NCBI GenBank assembly: GCA_000648925.1
Contig: JFHF01000066.1
Span: 1 to 37,522, forward strand
Direction of reading: 5' to 3'
DNA from: Caballeronia jiangsuensis
Lineage (GTDB): Bacteria; Pseudomonadota; Gammaproteobacteria; Burkholderiales; Burkholderiaceae
DNA length: 37,522 nt
Part shown: piece by piece, positions 6,913 to 15,182 of the stretch
How positions within the stretch are numbered: position 1 is the stretch's first letter
Layout: every line of letters begins with the position of its first letter
Notes under the pieces: model-generated
Seen by the model: only the letters and a program-made list of their open reading frames with translations
Database searches by the model: none
What the model was told of the DNA's origin: nothing
Made by a program: the position numbers and the translations under genes

Positions 6913-8039
6913 TCAAGAATGCGCGCATCGTGACGCGCGACGAGGAGTTCACGGGCACCGTGCGTGTCGGGGACGGGCGTATCGAGGAGATCGCGCCGGG
7001 CAATACATCGGCGCGCGAAGCCGTGGACTGGGAAGGCGATTATCTTCTGCCGGGCTTCGTCGAACTGCACACGGACAACATCGAAAAGCATCTCGCGCCG
7101 CGTCCGGGCGTGCTGTGGAATCACGAAGCCGCGATCATCGTTCATGACGCGCAGGTGGCGTCGGCGGGGATCACGACCGTGTTCGATGCGCTCGGCGTCG
7201 GTTCGCGTCCCGAAGACGGCGTGCGCGGCCGGGAGCTTCAGGTGCAATGCGCGAAGTCGATCGGCAAGTTTGTCGAGCGCGATCTTCTACGCGCCGATCA
7301 CTTCCTGCATCTGCGTTGCGAAGTGGGCACGACGGATGTCGTCGAAGTGTTCGATTCGCTCTCGTCTCATCCGCTTTTCCGGCTCGCGTCGGTGATGGAT
7401 CACACGCCGGGCCAGCGCCAATGGCAGGACCACGAGAAGTGGCGCAAGTATCAGGAGCGTCACGGCAAGTGGAGCGACGAGCACACGAACAAGATTCTCG
7501 CCGAGCTGGCCGAACATCAGGCGCGTTATGCGGCGAAGCATCGCGCGGATATCGTCGAGCGCTGCAAGGGCTTGAACATCTCGCTCGCGAGTCACGACGA
7601 CACGCTCGTCGAGCACGTCGAGGAAGCTGCGCGCGACGGCATCGCGCTCGCCGAATTCCCGACGACGCTCGACGCGGCCCGCGCCGCGCGCGAGCACGGC
7701 ATCGCGACGATCATGGGCGCGCCGAACGTCGTGCGCGGCGGTTCGCATTCGGGCAATGTGTCGGCGCTCGATCTGGCGCGCGAAGGGCTGCTCGACATTC
7801 TGTCGTCGGACTACGTGCCGTCGAGTCTGCTGATCGCCGTGTTCGATCTCGTGAGCAAGGCGGGCTGGTCGCTGCCGCGCGCGGTCGCGACGGTGTCGTG
7901 GGCGCCCGCGCATGCGGCAGGTCTGACCGATCGCGGCGCCATCGCGACGGGCTTGCGCGCGGACTTCGTGCGCGTCGCGTCGATGGACGGCGTGCAGGTG
8001 CCGCGCGAGACGTATCGCGCCGGACGCCGCGTGGCCTGA
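6906..8039 (+). CDS. phnM: PhnM, ribose 5-triphosphate 1-phosphonate diphosphatase
   Basis: A 377-residue amidohydrolase-fold enzyme that removes pyrophosphate from alpha-D-ribose 1-methylphosphonate 5-triphosphate, giving the substrate of PhnJ. The metal-binding H-x-D is visible as ELHTDN (H55, D57), and later conserved parts include SHDDTLVEHVEEA and GAPNVVRGGSHSGN. Length matches the family (about 378). The start overlaps phnL by 7 bp. It is the last gene of the operon: 275 bp without a gene follow, starting with a long hairpin. No phnN, phnO or phnP follows; phnN is in the divergent unit. Confidence 0.96.
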   Translation: MLIKNARIVTRDEEFTGTVRVGDGRIEEIAPGNTSAREAVDWEGDYLLPGFVELHTDNIEKHLAPRPGVLWNHEAAIIVHDAQVASAGITTVFDALGVGSRPEDGVRGRELQVQCAKSIGKFVERDLLRADHFLHLRCEVGTTDVVEVFDSLSSHPLFRLASVMDHTPGQRQWQDHEKWRKYQERHGKWSDEHTNKILAELAEHQARYAAKHRADIVERCKGLNISLASHDDTLVEHVEEAARDGIALAEFPTTLDAARAAREHGIATIMGAPNVVRGGSHSGNVSALDLAREGLLDILSSDYVPSSLLIAVFDLVSKAGWSLPRAVATVSWAPAHAAGLTDRGAIATGLRADFVRVASMDGVQVPRETYRAGRRVA

Positions 8040-8078
8040 CGCGCGGCGCTTCATTTCCTTCCCGACAGCCACACGTCA

Positions 8079-8119
8079 GCGCTTCGTCATACGCGGGTAA
8101 GCCCGCGTTGACGAAGCGC
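8079..8119 (+). terminator. Long hairpin after phnM, possible terminator
   Basis: A near-perfect stem: GCGCTTCGTCA (8079-8089) pairs with TGACGAAGCGC (8109-8119), and inside it CGCGGG (8092-8097) pairs with CCCGCG (8102-8107) around a TAAG loop. It begins 40 bp after the phnM stop. There is no T run behind it, so it may stabilise the 3' end, act with Rho, or be a mobile palindromic repeat. Confidence 0.5.
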
Positions 8120-8136
8120 AAGCTTGTTCAGTATTG

Positions 8137-8195
8137 TCACACGCGAGTTCGCTATGTGAATCGGTGTTCGTCTAACGAACTTTTTGCACCGATTC
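8137..8195. promoter_or_regulatory. Two adjoining inverted repeats before the MFS gene
   Basis: GAATCGGTG (8158-8166) is mirrored by CACCGATTC (8187-8195), a perfect 9-bp inverted repeat. Inside it TTCG/CGAA (8167-8170, 8176-8179) pairs and is followed by five T. Just upstream, TCACA (8137-8141) is mirrored by TGTGA (8155-8159), overlapping the first arm by two bases. They lie directly upstream of a promoter-like sequence, so they could be regulator sites or alternative RNA structures. Confidence 0.4.
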
Positions 8196-8202
8196 CGCGC
8201 GA

Positions 8203-8232
8203 TTGACCGGTGGCTGCGGCCCGCATTACAAC
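8203..8232 (+). promoter_or_regulatory. Candidate sigma-70 promoter of the MFS gene
   Basis: TTGACC (8203-8208) and TACAAC (8227-8232) are 18 bp apart, about 80 bp before the GTG start. They are fair matches to -35 and -10 elements and sit just after the inverted repeats at 8137-8195. Confidence 0.4.
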
Positions 8233-8314
8233 GATAAAAACGCTTGCGGGCAGCGGTTTCAATTCCGGGATGCGACCTTTCCAGGCGCGCGCCCATCATT
8301 GAAAAGGGAATGAA

Positions 8315-9679
8315 GTGAGTAGAAGTCCTGCCGTGAACGTACAGACGTTCATCAACGATCATCCGTTCTCGCCGTTTCAGTGGCTCATCTTCGGGATGTG
8401 CTTCGTGATCGTCCTTCTGGATGGTTTCGATACCGCCGCGATCGGCTTCATTGCGCCTTCGCTCGTCAGCGAATGGCAGATCAGCCGGCCGGCGCTCGCG
8501 CCCGTACTGAGCGCGGCGCTCTTCGGGCTCGCCGCGGGCGCGCTGCTTTCCGGGCCGCTGTCGGACAAGCTCGGCCGCCGCGTGATGCTGCTTTCGTCGG
8601 TGCTGCTCTTCGGCGTCGCGTGTCTCGCGTCGTCGTTCTCCGCCGACATCACGCAACTGACGGCGCTGCGCTTCGTCACCGGCCTGGGGCTCGGCGCCGC
8701 CATGCCGAACGCCGTCACGATGATGGGCGAGTTCTGCCCCGACAACCGCCGCGCGACGCTCATCAACCTGATGTTCTGCGGCTTTCCGCTCGGCGCGGCT
8801 TTCGGCGGCTTTCTCGCCGCGTGGATGATTCCGCATTTCGGCTGGCGCAGCGTGCTGATGCTCGGCGGCGTCGCGCCGCTCGTGCTGTCGGTGCTGCTCA
8901 TCGCGACGCTGCCGGAATCGGTGCGCTATATGGTGGCGAAGGCGAAGCCCGTCGAGAAGATTCGCGCGACGCTCGCGCGCATCTCGTCGGACGCCGCGCA
9001 GGCGGGCTCGTTCTTCATGACCGAAGCCGCGCCCGCGGCGGCCGGGCAGAGCGGCATGAGCGTGGTGCTGTCGCGCTCGTACATCGTCGGCTCGATCATG
9101 CTGTGGCTCGCTTATTTCATGGGCCTCGTGATCTTCTACGCGTCGATCAACTGGATGCCGATCCTGCTCAAGGAATCCGGGCTGACGCCGCAAAAAGCGA
9201 CGCTCATTTCCGCGCTGTTCCCGCTCGGCGGCGTCGGCGCGGTGCTGTGCGGCGTGCTGATGGACAAGTTCAACGCGAACCGCATCATCGCGGCGTGCTA
9301 TGCGCTGACCGCCGTGAGCGTGTATCTGATCGGCCAGGCCGTGGGCAACGTCGGCCTGCTCGTGCTCATCGTGTTCCTCGCGGGCGTGCTGATGAACACC
9401 GCGCAATCGTCGATGCCCGCGCTGGCCGCGGCGTTCTATCCGACGCAGGGACGCGGCACGGGCGTCGCGTGGATGCTGGGCATCGGGCGCTTCGGCGGCA
9501 TCGCGGGATCGTTCCTCGTTGCCGAACTGGCGCGCCTGCACTTCAGCTTCGGCGCCATCTTCGCGACGATCGCGGTGGCGGGGCTGGTTTCGGCGGTTGC
9601 GCTGCTCATCAAGCAGGCCGCGCATCCGCAGACGGCGATGGCGAGCGATCTCAAATCGACGGAGCCGGTCGGGCATTGA
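8315..9679 (+). CDS. MFS transporter, aromatic acid:H+ symporter (AAHS) type
   Basis: A 454-residue, 12-helix inner-membrane transporter. DGFDTAAIGFIAPSL near residues 39-53 is the hallmark of helix 1 in the AAHS group (benzoate, 4-hydroxybenzoate and related acid uptake). GPLSDKLGRRVML at about 81-93 is MFS motif A. A GTG start at 8315 is chosen because AAAGGGAA lies a few bases upstream and the product begins with a normal short cytoplasmic tail. It has its own promoter-like region and a strong terminator at 9707-9745, so it is probably a single-gene unit not tied to phnM. No aromatic catabolic gene is adjacent, so the substrate is unknown. Confidence 0.88.
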   Translation: MSRSPAVNVQTFINDHPFSPFQWLIFGMCFVIVLLDGFDTAAIGFIAPSLVSEWQISRPALAPVLSAALFGLAAGALLSGPLSDKLGRRVMLLSSVLLFGVACLASSFSADITQLTALRFVTGLGLGAAMPNAVTMMGEFCPDNRRATLINLMFCGFPLGAAFGGFLAAWMIPHFGWRSVLMLGGVAPLVLSVLLIATLPESVRYMVAKAKPVEKIRATLARISSDAAQAGSFFMTEAAPAAAGQSGMSVVLSRSYIVGSIMLWLAYFMGLVIFYASINWMPILLKESGLTPQKATLISALFPLGGVGAVLCGVLMDKFNANRIIAACYALTAVSVYLIGQAVGNVGLLVLIVFLAGVLMNTAQSSMPALAAAFYPTQGRGTGVAWMLGIGRFGGIAGSFLVAELARLHFSFGAIFATIAVAGLVSAVALLIKQAAHPQTAMASDLKSTEPVGH

Positions 9680-9706
9680 TTCGATGTCGATGTGAGCAGG
9701 TGATAG

Positions 9707-9745
9707 CGCCCCGCGTGGCTTCGGTCATGCGGGGCGTTTTCTTTT
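9707..9745 (+). terminator. Intrinsic terminator of the MFS gene
   Basis: CGCCCCGC (9707-9714) pairs with GCGGGGCG (9729-9736) over a 14-nt loop and is followed by TTTTCTTTT (9737-9745). It starts 28 bp after the MFS stop and is a classic Rho-independent terminator. Confidence 0.85.
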
Positions 9746-9929
9746 GTGCCGGCGATTGCGACGCTGCTCGATCCCCTCAAGAACGCAATCCGCTTGCCGT
9801 TAATTTGCATACGGCTTTCGGTTGCAGGGCCACGTTGCGCCTTCGCATGCAAACGTAAAACCGCCCACGATCGGAAGCCGCAAAGCGAGCGCCTGCCCCG
9901 GCGCTTCCATCGGCTCCTTCAACCAGATC

Positions 9930-11468
9930 GTGAAAAAACTATCCTTCAAGACCAAGCTCATGAGCACCGTGGGCTTCGTATGGCTCAGTCTGATTCTTCT
10001 GTGCGCGCTCAACGCGATCTCCACGAAACACTCGCTGATGCGCAACCGTGAAAACGCGCTCGCCGAACAGGTTCAATCGGCGACGAGCGTCGTCAGGTTC
10101 TATGTCAAGCAGGCGCAAAGCGGCGCATTGCCCGAGGAAGAAGCGAAGAAGCTGGCGATCGCCAGCGTGCGCGCGATCCGCTACGGCACGAGCGGTTATC
10201 TCGGCATCCTCGATTCGAAGCTGTTCCAGGTGCTGAACCCCGTGCGCCCGGATACGGAAAACAAGATCAACGATTTCGTCGATGCCACCGGCAAGCATTT
10301 CACCGGCGAAATCGTGAAGCACGGTCTCGACGGCTCGCATATCACGACCTATCTCTATCCGAAGCCCGGCGAGACCGAGCCGCTGCAAAAGCTCACTTAC
10401 GGCGACTACGTGCGCGAATGGGACTGGCACGTCTATACGGGCGCGTATATCGACGATATCGACGCGGCCTTTCACGCGATCGTGCTCAAGTCGCTGCTGC
10501 TCATCGGCGTGATCGGCGCGGCGCTGACGTTCGCGATGACGCTCATCATCCGCGGCGTGCTGAAGAGCATCGGCGGCGATCCGCGCGATGTGTCGATCGT
10601 CTGCCAGCGCATCGCGGCGGGCGATCTCGCGCAGTCCGTGCAGGTGAAGCCGGGCGACGATTCGAGCCTCATGCATTCGATGCACACGATGCAGTCGCGA
10701 CTCACGCAGACGATCGCGCAGATCAAGCTCGTCGCGGACGGCATCACGGCGGCGTCGCGCGAAATCGCCGACGGCCATCACGATCTGTCGTCGCGCACGG
10801 AAGAGCAGGCGGCGTCGCTCGCGGAAACGGCATCGAGCATGGAAGAGCTCACCTCGACCGTGCGCCTGAATTCCGACAACGCAGGGCAGGCGAGCCAGCT
10901 CGCGGCGAGCGCGTCGTCGACGGTCGAAAGCGGCAGCGGCGTCGTGCTCGGCGTCGTCGCGACGATGGACAAGATCGCGGGCAGCTCGGAGAAGATCGTC
11001 GACATCATCGGCGTGATCGAAGGCATCGCGTTCCAGACCAACATTCTCGCGTTGAACGCGGCCGTCGAAGCGGCGCGCGCGGGCGAGCACGGACGCGGCT
11101 TCGCGGTGGTCGCATCGGAAGTGCGGGCGCTTGCGCAACGTTGCGCGGCGGCGGCGAAGGACGTGAAGACGCTCATCGACGAATCGGTGACGAACGTCAC
11201 GGCGGGGCAGGATCTCGCGCAGCAGTCCGGCGACACGATGAAGCAGATTCTCACGTCCGTCACGCGCGTGAACGACATCATGAGCGAGATCTCGTCGGCG
11301 TCGTCGCAGCAGACGCAGGGCATCGAGCAGGTCGGTGTCGCGATCACGCAGATGGACGCCGTCACGCAGCAGAACGCGGCGCTCGTCGAGCAGGCGACGG
11401 CCGCCGCCGCCGCGCTCGCCGTTCAGGCCGAGGAACTGAAGCGCGCGGTTTCCGTCTTCAGAACCTGA
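9930..11468 (+). CDS. Methyl-accepting chemotaxis protein with a Cache sensor
   Basis: A 512-residue chemoreceptor. A first membrane helix (about residues 11-32) is followed by a periplasmic single-Cache domain with RYGTSGYLGILDS, a second helix near 190-210, a HAMP region and a cytoplasmic signalling hairpin. The hairpin tip reads GIAFQTNILALNAAVEAARA, the invariant CheA/CheW contact. No C-terminal CheR-tether pentapeptide is present; the protein ends in VFRT. Single-Cache receptors often sense small carboxylates, but the ligand cannot be told from sequence. The GTG at 9930 fits the first transmembrane helix best; ATG 9960 or an upstream TTG at 9822 are possible, and none has a strong ribosome site. 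Confidence 0.9.
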   Translation: MKKLSFKTKLMSTVGFVWLSLILLCALNAISTKHSLMRNRENALAEQVQSATSVVRFYVKQAQSGALPEEEAKKLAIASVRAIRYGTSGYLGILDSKLFQVLNPVRPDTENKINDFVDATGKHFTGEIVKHGLDGSHITTYLYPKPGETEPLQKLTYGDYVREWDWHVYTGAYIDDIDAAFHAIVLKSLLLIGVIGAALTFAMTLIIRGVLKSIGGDPRDVSIVCQRIAAGDLAQSVQVKPGDDSSLMHSMHTMQSRLTQTIAQIKLVADGITAASREIADGHHDLSSRTEEQAASLAETASSMEELTSTVRLNSDNAGQASQLAASASSTVESGSGVVLGVVATMDKIAGSSEKIVDIIGVIEGIAFQTNILALNAAVEAARAGEHGRGFAVVASEVRALAQRCAAAAKDVKTLIDESVTNVTAGQDLAQQSGDTMKQILTSVTRVNDIMSEISSASSQQTQGIEQVGVAITQMDAVTQQNAALVEQATAAAAALAVQAEELKRAVSVFRT

Positions 11469-11546
11469 ACGCCTTTCATCGAGGACACACCGTTTGCGAA
11501 ACGTCAGACCGTGGCATGTCGCGTGCTGACCCGTAGGGTGCGAAAC

Positions 11547-11571
11547 GGCCGCGGCTTCAGGCGTCGCGGCC
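11547..11571 (+). terminator. GC-rich hairpin after the chemoreceptor gene
   Basis: GGCCGCG (11547-11553) and CGCGGCC (11565-11571) form a perfect 7-bp stem with an 11-nt loop in the gap between the chemoreceptor and the small secreted protein. No T run follows, so termination is uncertain. Confidence 0.35.
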
Positions 11572-11630
11572 AGCAGGCAGATCAGGCCGCAAGCATCGCA
11601 TTTTGCAAACAGCAAACAGGAGTGTCCGAC

Positions 11631-11909
11631 ATGAAACGTTTCGTCCTTTCCACCGCCGCTGGCGCTATCGCTCTCGTCTGTGCTTCCGCTTTCGCGCAGG
11701 ATAATCCGCCGAGCTCGAACACGGGCCTGCAGGCCGGCGACAACGCGCAGACGACGACGCAGCACGCGCAGTCGAAATCGCACAAGACCACGCATTCGAA
11801 GAAGATGCAAAAGAGCGCGACAGGCGCGGGCCCGTCCACCGAGCCGGGCGGCACCGCGACGCCGAGCGGTCCGGGCGCGCCGGTCAGCGCAAGCGGCTCC
11901 GGCAAGTAA
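11631..11909 (+). CDS. Small secreted low-complexity protein
   Basis: A 92-residue protein with a clear Sec signal peptide (MKRFVLSTAAGAIALVCASAFA, probably cut before QDN). The mature part of about 70 residues is rich in Ser, Thr, Gln, Lys, Gly and Pro: first a hydrophilic basic stretch (HKTTHSKKMQK), then a Pro/Gly/Ser tail. AGGAG at 11618-11622 stands 8 nt before the ATG. Such disordered periplasmic proteins are common in Burkholderiaceae, but I recognise no named family and suggest no function. It ends just before a strong hairpin shared with the convergent hydrolase gene. Confidence 0.75.
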   Translation: MKRFVLSTAAGAIALVCASAFAQDNPPSSNTGLQAGDNAQTTTQHAQSKSHKTTHSKKMQKSATGAGPSTEPGGTATPSGPGAPVSASGSGK

Positions 11910-11931
11910 CGGCCGACGCGCGATGAAATGA

Positions 11932-11961
11932 CGAACGGGACGCCGCGTGGCGTCCCGTTCG
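11932..11961. terminator. Perfect hairpin between convergent genes
   Basis: CGAACGGGACGCC (11932-11944) pairs with GGCGTCCCGTTCG (11949-11961) around GCGT, a 13-bp perfect stem. It lies between the small secreted protein gene and the leftward serine hydrolase gene and can fold on either transcript. It lacks a T run, yet its position makes bidirectional termination likely. Confidence 0.7.
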
Positions 11962-11975
11962 CTTGAGGCGCTTGC

Positions 11976-13541
11976 TCAACGCACGAAGGTGCCGAGACCG
12001 TCCTCGTCGTAATATTCCAGCGTCACGCGATCGCTCAGGAACGATACCTTCGAGATCGTGCCGGGATTCGCGTTCTCGTTGACGAGCGTGAACGTGAAAA
12101 CATCGCCGTCCCAGTGCGAGAGCGGCAGTGTCATCGGACGCGGGCCGATGAGAACGGCGAGCGCGCCGCCCTGATCGACGACCTGAATCGGCCCGAAGTA
12201 ATCGTTCTTGTACGTGCCGAGATACGTGGACAGCGCACGCGCGGGCAGCGGCGACGCGGGCGGCGTAGCGCCGACGAGCGAGCCGCTGGGTGCCGAAAGC
12301 GGCGCCAGCGCGTCGCTGTAGAGCGCGAACCAGTCACGCTGGATCGAACCGTATTGCACGATATCGAAGAATTGCTGATTGAGCGTTTCCGGCACGCCGA
12401 TCGGAAACGCGTTCGTCAGCGCGACGATCGCGAGATTCGTCGACGGCACGACCATGAAGTTCGTCGCGCCGCCCGCGCTGAACGCGCCCGAATGGTTGTA
12501 CGACGCGCGCCCGGCGCTCGTCTGTCCCACGTTGAACCCGTAACCGTAGTAGCCAGCGGGATTGCCGTTGCCGGGCGGCGAGCTTTGCACTTGCGCGGTG
12601 ATCGCGGCGGTGAGCGCGGTGGCATCGACGATGCGGTTGCCGTTGAAGACGCCTGTGCCGAGCATCATCGCGAGCCACTTCGCCATGTCGTTGACCGACG
12701 CGCTCACGCCGCCCGCGGGCGATTGCGCATCGGGCATCGTTCCCAGTCCCTGCACCCACTGATTGCCGCGCCTGACGTGCCCGGTCGCGCGGTTCGCGCG
12801 CGCGATGAAGTCCGCATAACGCGAGCTCGTGCTCGTCATGCCGAGCGGCTTGTAGAGCATGTTTTCGGAGAGCGTCGCCCAGTCGATGCCAGCGGCCGCC
12901 GCCACGGACTCCGCCGCCGCCGTGAGCCCGAAGTTCGTGTAGAAGTACGAATGACGAAACGGATGCAAGGGCAGAAAGCGCAGCCGCTGCAGAACTTCCG
13001 TTTGCGAGTAGCCCATGTCTTCGAGCTTGTCGCCTGCGTGGTCGGGCAGGCCGGACTGATGCGAGTAAAGATCGCCGATGGTCACCGCCGCGCTGACGTC
13101 GTCCTTCGACAGCGTGAACCACGGCAGATGCGCGCGCACTGGCGTATTCCACGCGATGCCGCCCGCACCGACCTGATGCGCGACGACCGAAGCGCCCACG
13201 GACTTCGACACCGACGCGAGTTGAAACACGGTATCGGCGTCGACGGCTTGTCCCGAACCGACGAGCCGTGTGCCGAAGCCTTTCGCATAGACGGTTTGCG
13301 TGCCGCGCACGACGGCGACGGCCATGCCGGGCACGCCGGTTTTGCTCAGCAGGTCGTTGGCGAGCGTGTCGAGCTGGGAGAGGGCTGCGTTGACTTGCGC
13401 GTCCGGCACGGGGCCGGTTTGCGTGCCGTTCGAAGAAGTCGATGCGTTGGCGTCGTCGGAATCCGAACCGCCGCCGCACGCGGCGATCGTGCTGCACAGT
13501 GCCGCGCCCAGAAAGCGGCGGCGTCCCTCTGAAGGTCTCAT
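11976..13541 (-). CDS. Beta-lactamase-family serine hydrolase, Tat lipoprotein
   Basis: A 521-residue class C beta-lactamase/esterase-like enzyme. The N-terminus RRRFLGAALCSTIAAC has a twin-arginine motif and a lipobox ending at Cys22, so the protein should be exported folded and lipid-anchored. The active-site motifs are visible: S110-V-S-K113 (nucleophile and base), Y201-T-N203, and H350-S-G352 in place of KTG. A C-terminal beta-rich domain of about 110 residues follows. A low-complexity GGGSDSDDANASTSSNG linker comes after the lipid Cys. The substrate may be a peptide or an ester; resistance to beta-lactams should not be assumed. GGAG stands 8 nt before the ATG. It is a lone leftward gene with a hairpin at its 3' end. 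Confidence 0.87.
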   Translation of the reverse strand: MRPSEGRRRFLGAALCSTIAACGGGSDSDDANASTSSNGTQTGPVPDAQVNAALSQLDTLANDLLSKTGVPGMAVAVVRGTQTVYAKGFGTRLVGSGQAVDADTVFQLASVSKSVGASVVAHQVGAGGIAWNTPVRAHLPWFTLSKDDVSAAVTIGDLYSHQSGLPDHAGDKLEDMGYSQTEVLQRLRFLPLHPFRHSYFYTNFGLTAAAESVAAAAGIDWATLSENMLYKPLGMTSTSSRYADFIARANRATGHVRRGNQWVQGLGTMPDAQSPAGGVSASVNDMAKWLAMMLGTGVFNGNRIVDATALTAAITAQVQSSPPGNGNPAGYYGYGFNVGQTSAGRASYNHSGAFSAGGATNFMVVPSTNLAIVALTNAFPIGVPETLNQQFFDIVQYGSIQRDWFALYSDALAPLSAPSGSLVGATPPASPLPARALSTYLGTYKNDYFGPIQVVDQGGALAVLIGPRPMTLPLSHWDGDVFTFTLVNENANPGTISKVSFLSDRVTLEYYDEDGLGTFVR

Positions 13542-13656
13542 ACTCGCGTCTCCCCGATGTCGCGCACGGCGCGCGCAGAGCGGATTCTATATTGGAAACT
13601 ATCCGTCAGGCGCGAGTCGTATGAAGGAAAGGGAGAGACGCGTCGTGCTCGCCGCC

Positions 13657-14091
13657 TTACTTCGCGAACAGCGACGACATGTCGGCGAACGCCTTGATCT
13701 CGACGGCATTGCCCGACGGATCGAGGAAGAACATCGTCGCCTGCTCGCCGACTTCGCCCCTGAAGCGCACATGCGGCTCGATGATGAAGCGCGTACCCGC
13801 GGCGCGCAGCTTGTCGGCCAGTTCTTCCCATTGCGGGATCGACAGCACGACGCCGAAGTGGCGCACCGGCACGGCGTCGCCATCGACCGCGCTGGTCGAA
13901 CGATGCCCGGCTTCCTCGGGCGCGAGATGCGCGACGATCTGATGCCCGTAGAAATCGAAATCGACCCAGGCGTCGGAACTGCGGCCTTCCGGGCAGCCGA
14001 GCAATTCGCCATAGAACTCGCGCGCGGCGGCGAGGCTGTGAACGGGGAACGCGAGGTGGAACGGCGGCATGGCGTGCTGGGTCGTGCTCAT
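13657..14091 (-). CDS. VOC/glyoxalase-fold protein
   Basis: A 144-residue single-module protein of the vicinal oxygen chelate superfamily. The start PPFHLAFPVHSLAAAREFYGELLGC shows the first beta-alpha unit with a possible metal His12. RHFGVVL in the middle and FLDPSGNAVEIKAF near the end give the second His and the Glu that typically complete the metal site. It could be a lyase, dioxygenase or binding protein; sequence alone does not tell. AAGGA lies 10 nt before the ATG. It is divergent from a LysR-type gene across 116 bp, which suggests that regulator may control it. Confidence 0.82.
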   Translation of the reverse strand: MSTTQHAMPPFHLAFPVHSLAAAREFYGELLGCPEGRSSDAWVDFDFYGHQIVAHLAPEEAGHRSTSAVDGDAVPVRHFGVVLSIPQWEELADKLRAAGTRFIIEPHVRFRGEVGEQATMFFLDPSGNAVEIKAFADMSSLFAK

Positions 14092-14139
14092 GGCGGTGAA
14101 TCCTTTAATCGACGTGTGGGGAATGGAAACCCCAGTGTA

Positions 14140-14169
14140 TTGACAAATAAATGTGTTGAAAAACGATAT
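14140..14169 (+). promoter_or_regulatory. Candidate promoter before the LysR gene
   Basis: TTGACA (14140-14145) is a perfect -35 box and CGATAT (14164-14169) a poor -10 at 18 bp spacing. They lie in the AT-rich centre of the VOC/LysR divergent region, where a LysR-type autoregulatory site would also be expected. Confidence 0.3.
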
Positions 14170-14207
14170 ATTGCGGGAGTCAGCCCCACAATTTTCGATG
14201 AATCGAC

Positions 14208-15146
14208 ATGCTGCGCGAACTTCAGACTTTCATCGCGGTGGCGCGCCACGGCACCTTTGCGGGCGCGGGCGCGCATATCGGCCTCACGCAATCGGCCGTG
14301 AGCGCGCAGATGCAGCGCCTCGAAGCGCATCTCGGCGTCACGCTGTTCGACCGCACCGGCCGCTCCGCGACGCTCAACAAGGCGGGCCGGCGCACGCTCG
14401 AACTCGCCGACGAACTCATCGCGCTGTACGCGCGTCTCGCCGAACCGGAAGGCGAGGACGGGCGCGGCGGCTCGCTTTCGGTCGGCGCGATCGCGTCGGC
14501 GCATGGGGCGCTGCTGCCCGACGCGATCGGCGCGTTTCGGCGCATGCTGCCCGCGTGGCGCATCCGGCTCGTGCCGGGCGTGTCGCTCAATCTGCTGGCG
14601 AGCGTCGATGCGGGCGAGATGGACATGGCCGTCATCATCCGCCCGCCGTTCTCGCTGCCGGCGGAACTGCGATGGCGCACGCTCGTCGCGGAGCCGTTCG
14701 TGCTGCTCGCGCCTGCCGCGAAGAAAGGCGCTCACTGGCGCGAGCTGATCGAGTCGGAGCCGTTCATCCGATACGACCGGCGTTCGTTCGGCGGCCGGCA
14801 AGTGGACACGTTTCTGACGAAGCGCCGCATCGCGGTGCGCGACTCGATCGAAGTCGATGAACTGCCGGGCATCGCGCAACTGGTGGCGCGGGGCCTGGGC
14901 GTGGCGCTCGTGCCGGTGTCCGATGGCACCGGCGCATGGCCGCGTGGCGCGGTCGCGCTCGATCTCGGCGATGCCACGTTCCATCGCGAGATCGGTCTGG
15001 TCGAGCGCGCGCGGCGCGTGCGTGCGGACGAGCCGGATGCGGCGGCGCGGCTTGCGGGCTGCATCGTCGAGGCGGCGGAGCAGGGCGGGGCGAAGACGCC
15101 CGTCAAACGCGCACGCGGGCGCAATCCGGCGCGCGGCATCGCCTAG
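14208..15146 (+). CDS. LysR-family transcriptional regulator
   Basis: A 312-residue LysR-type regulator. The N-terminal helix-turn-helix spans about residues 1-60 (FIAVARHGTFAGAGAHIGLT, then SAVSAQMQRLEAHLGVTLFDR). The rest is the two-lobed effector-binding domain. A basic tail (KRARGRNPARG) ends the protein. The first ATG that gives a complete N-terminus is used; no clear ribosome site precedes it. It is divergent from the VOC gene, the usual LysR arrangement for a target gene, and only 36 bp upstream of an FUSC-like gene with which it may be co-transcribed. Effector unknown. Confidence 0.88.
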   Translation: MLRELQTFIAVARHGTFAGAGAHIGLTQSAVSAQMQRLEAHLGVTLFDRTGRSATLNKAGRRTLELADELIALYARLAEPEGEDGRGGSLSVGAIASAHGALLPDAIGAFRRMLPAWRIRLVPGVSLNLLASVDAGEMDMAVIIRPPFSLPAELRWRTLVAEPFVLLAPAAKKGAHWRELIESEPFIRYDRRSFGGRQVDTFLTKRRIAVRDSIEVDELPGIAQLVARGLGVALVPVSDGTGAWPRGAVALDLGDATFHREIGLVERARRVRADEPDAAARLAGCIVEAAEQGGAKTPVKRARGRNPARGIA

Positions 15147-15182
15147 AATGCGTTGCAGACGCGTTTCCTTCGGTGGCCTCCC

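Noticed and set aside
8166..8185. Intrinsic terminator GTTCG-N5-CGAAC-T5 for phnM
   Set aside because: The stem is only five pairs and lies within a larger perfect inverted repeat close to the next promoter; a regulatory site is as likely.
9939..11810. Long antisense frame opposite the chemoreceptor gene (623 codons)
   Set aside because: It is Arg/His-rich low-information sequence typical of the complementary strand of a high-GC gene; similar frames lie opposite most genes here.
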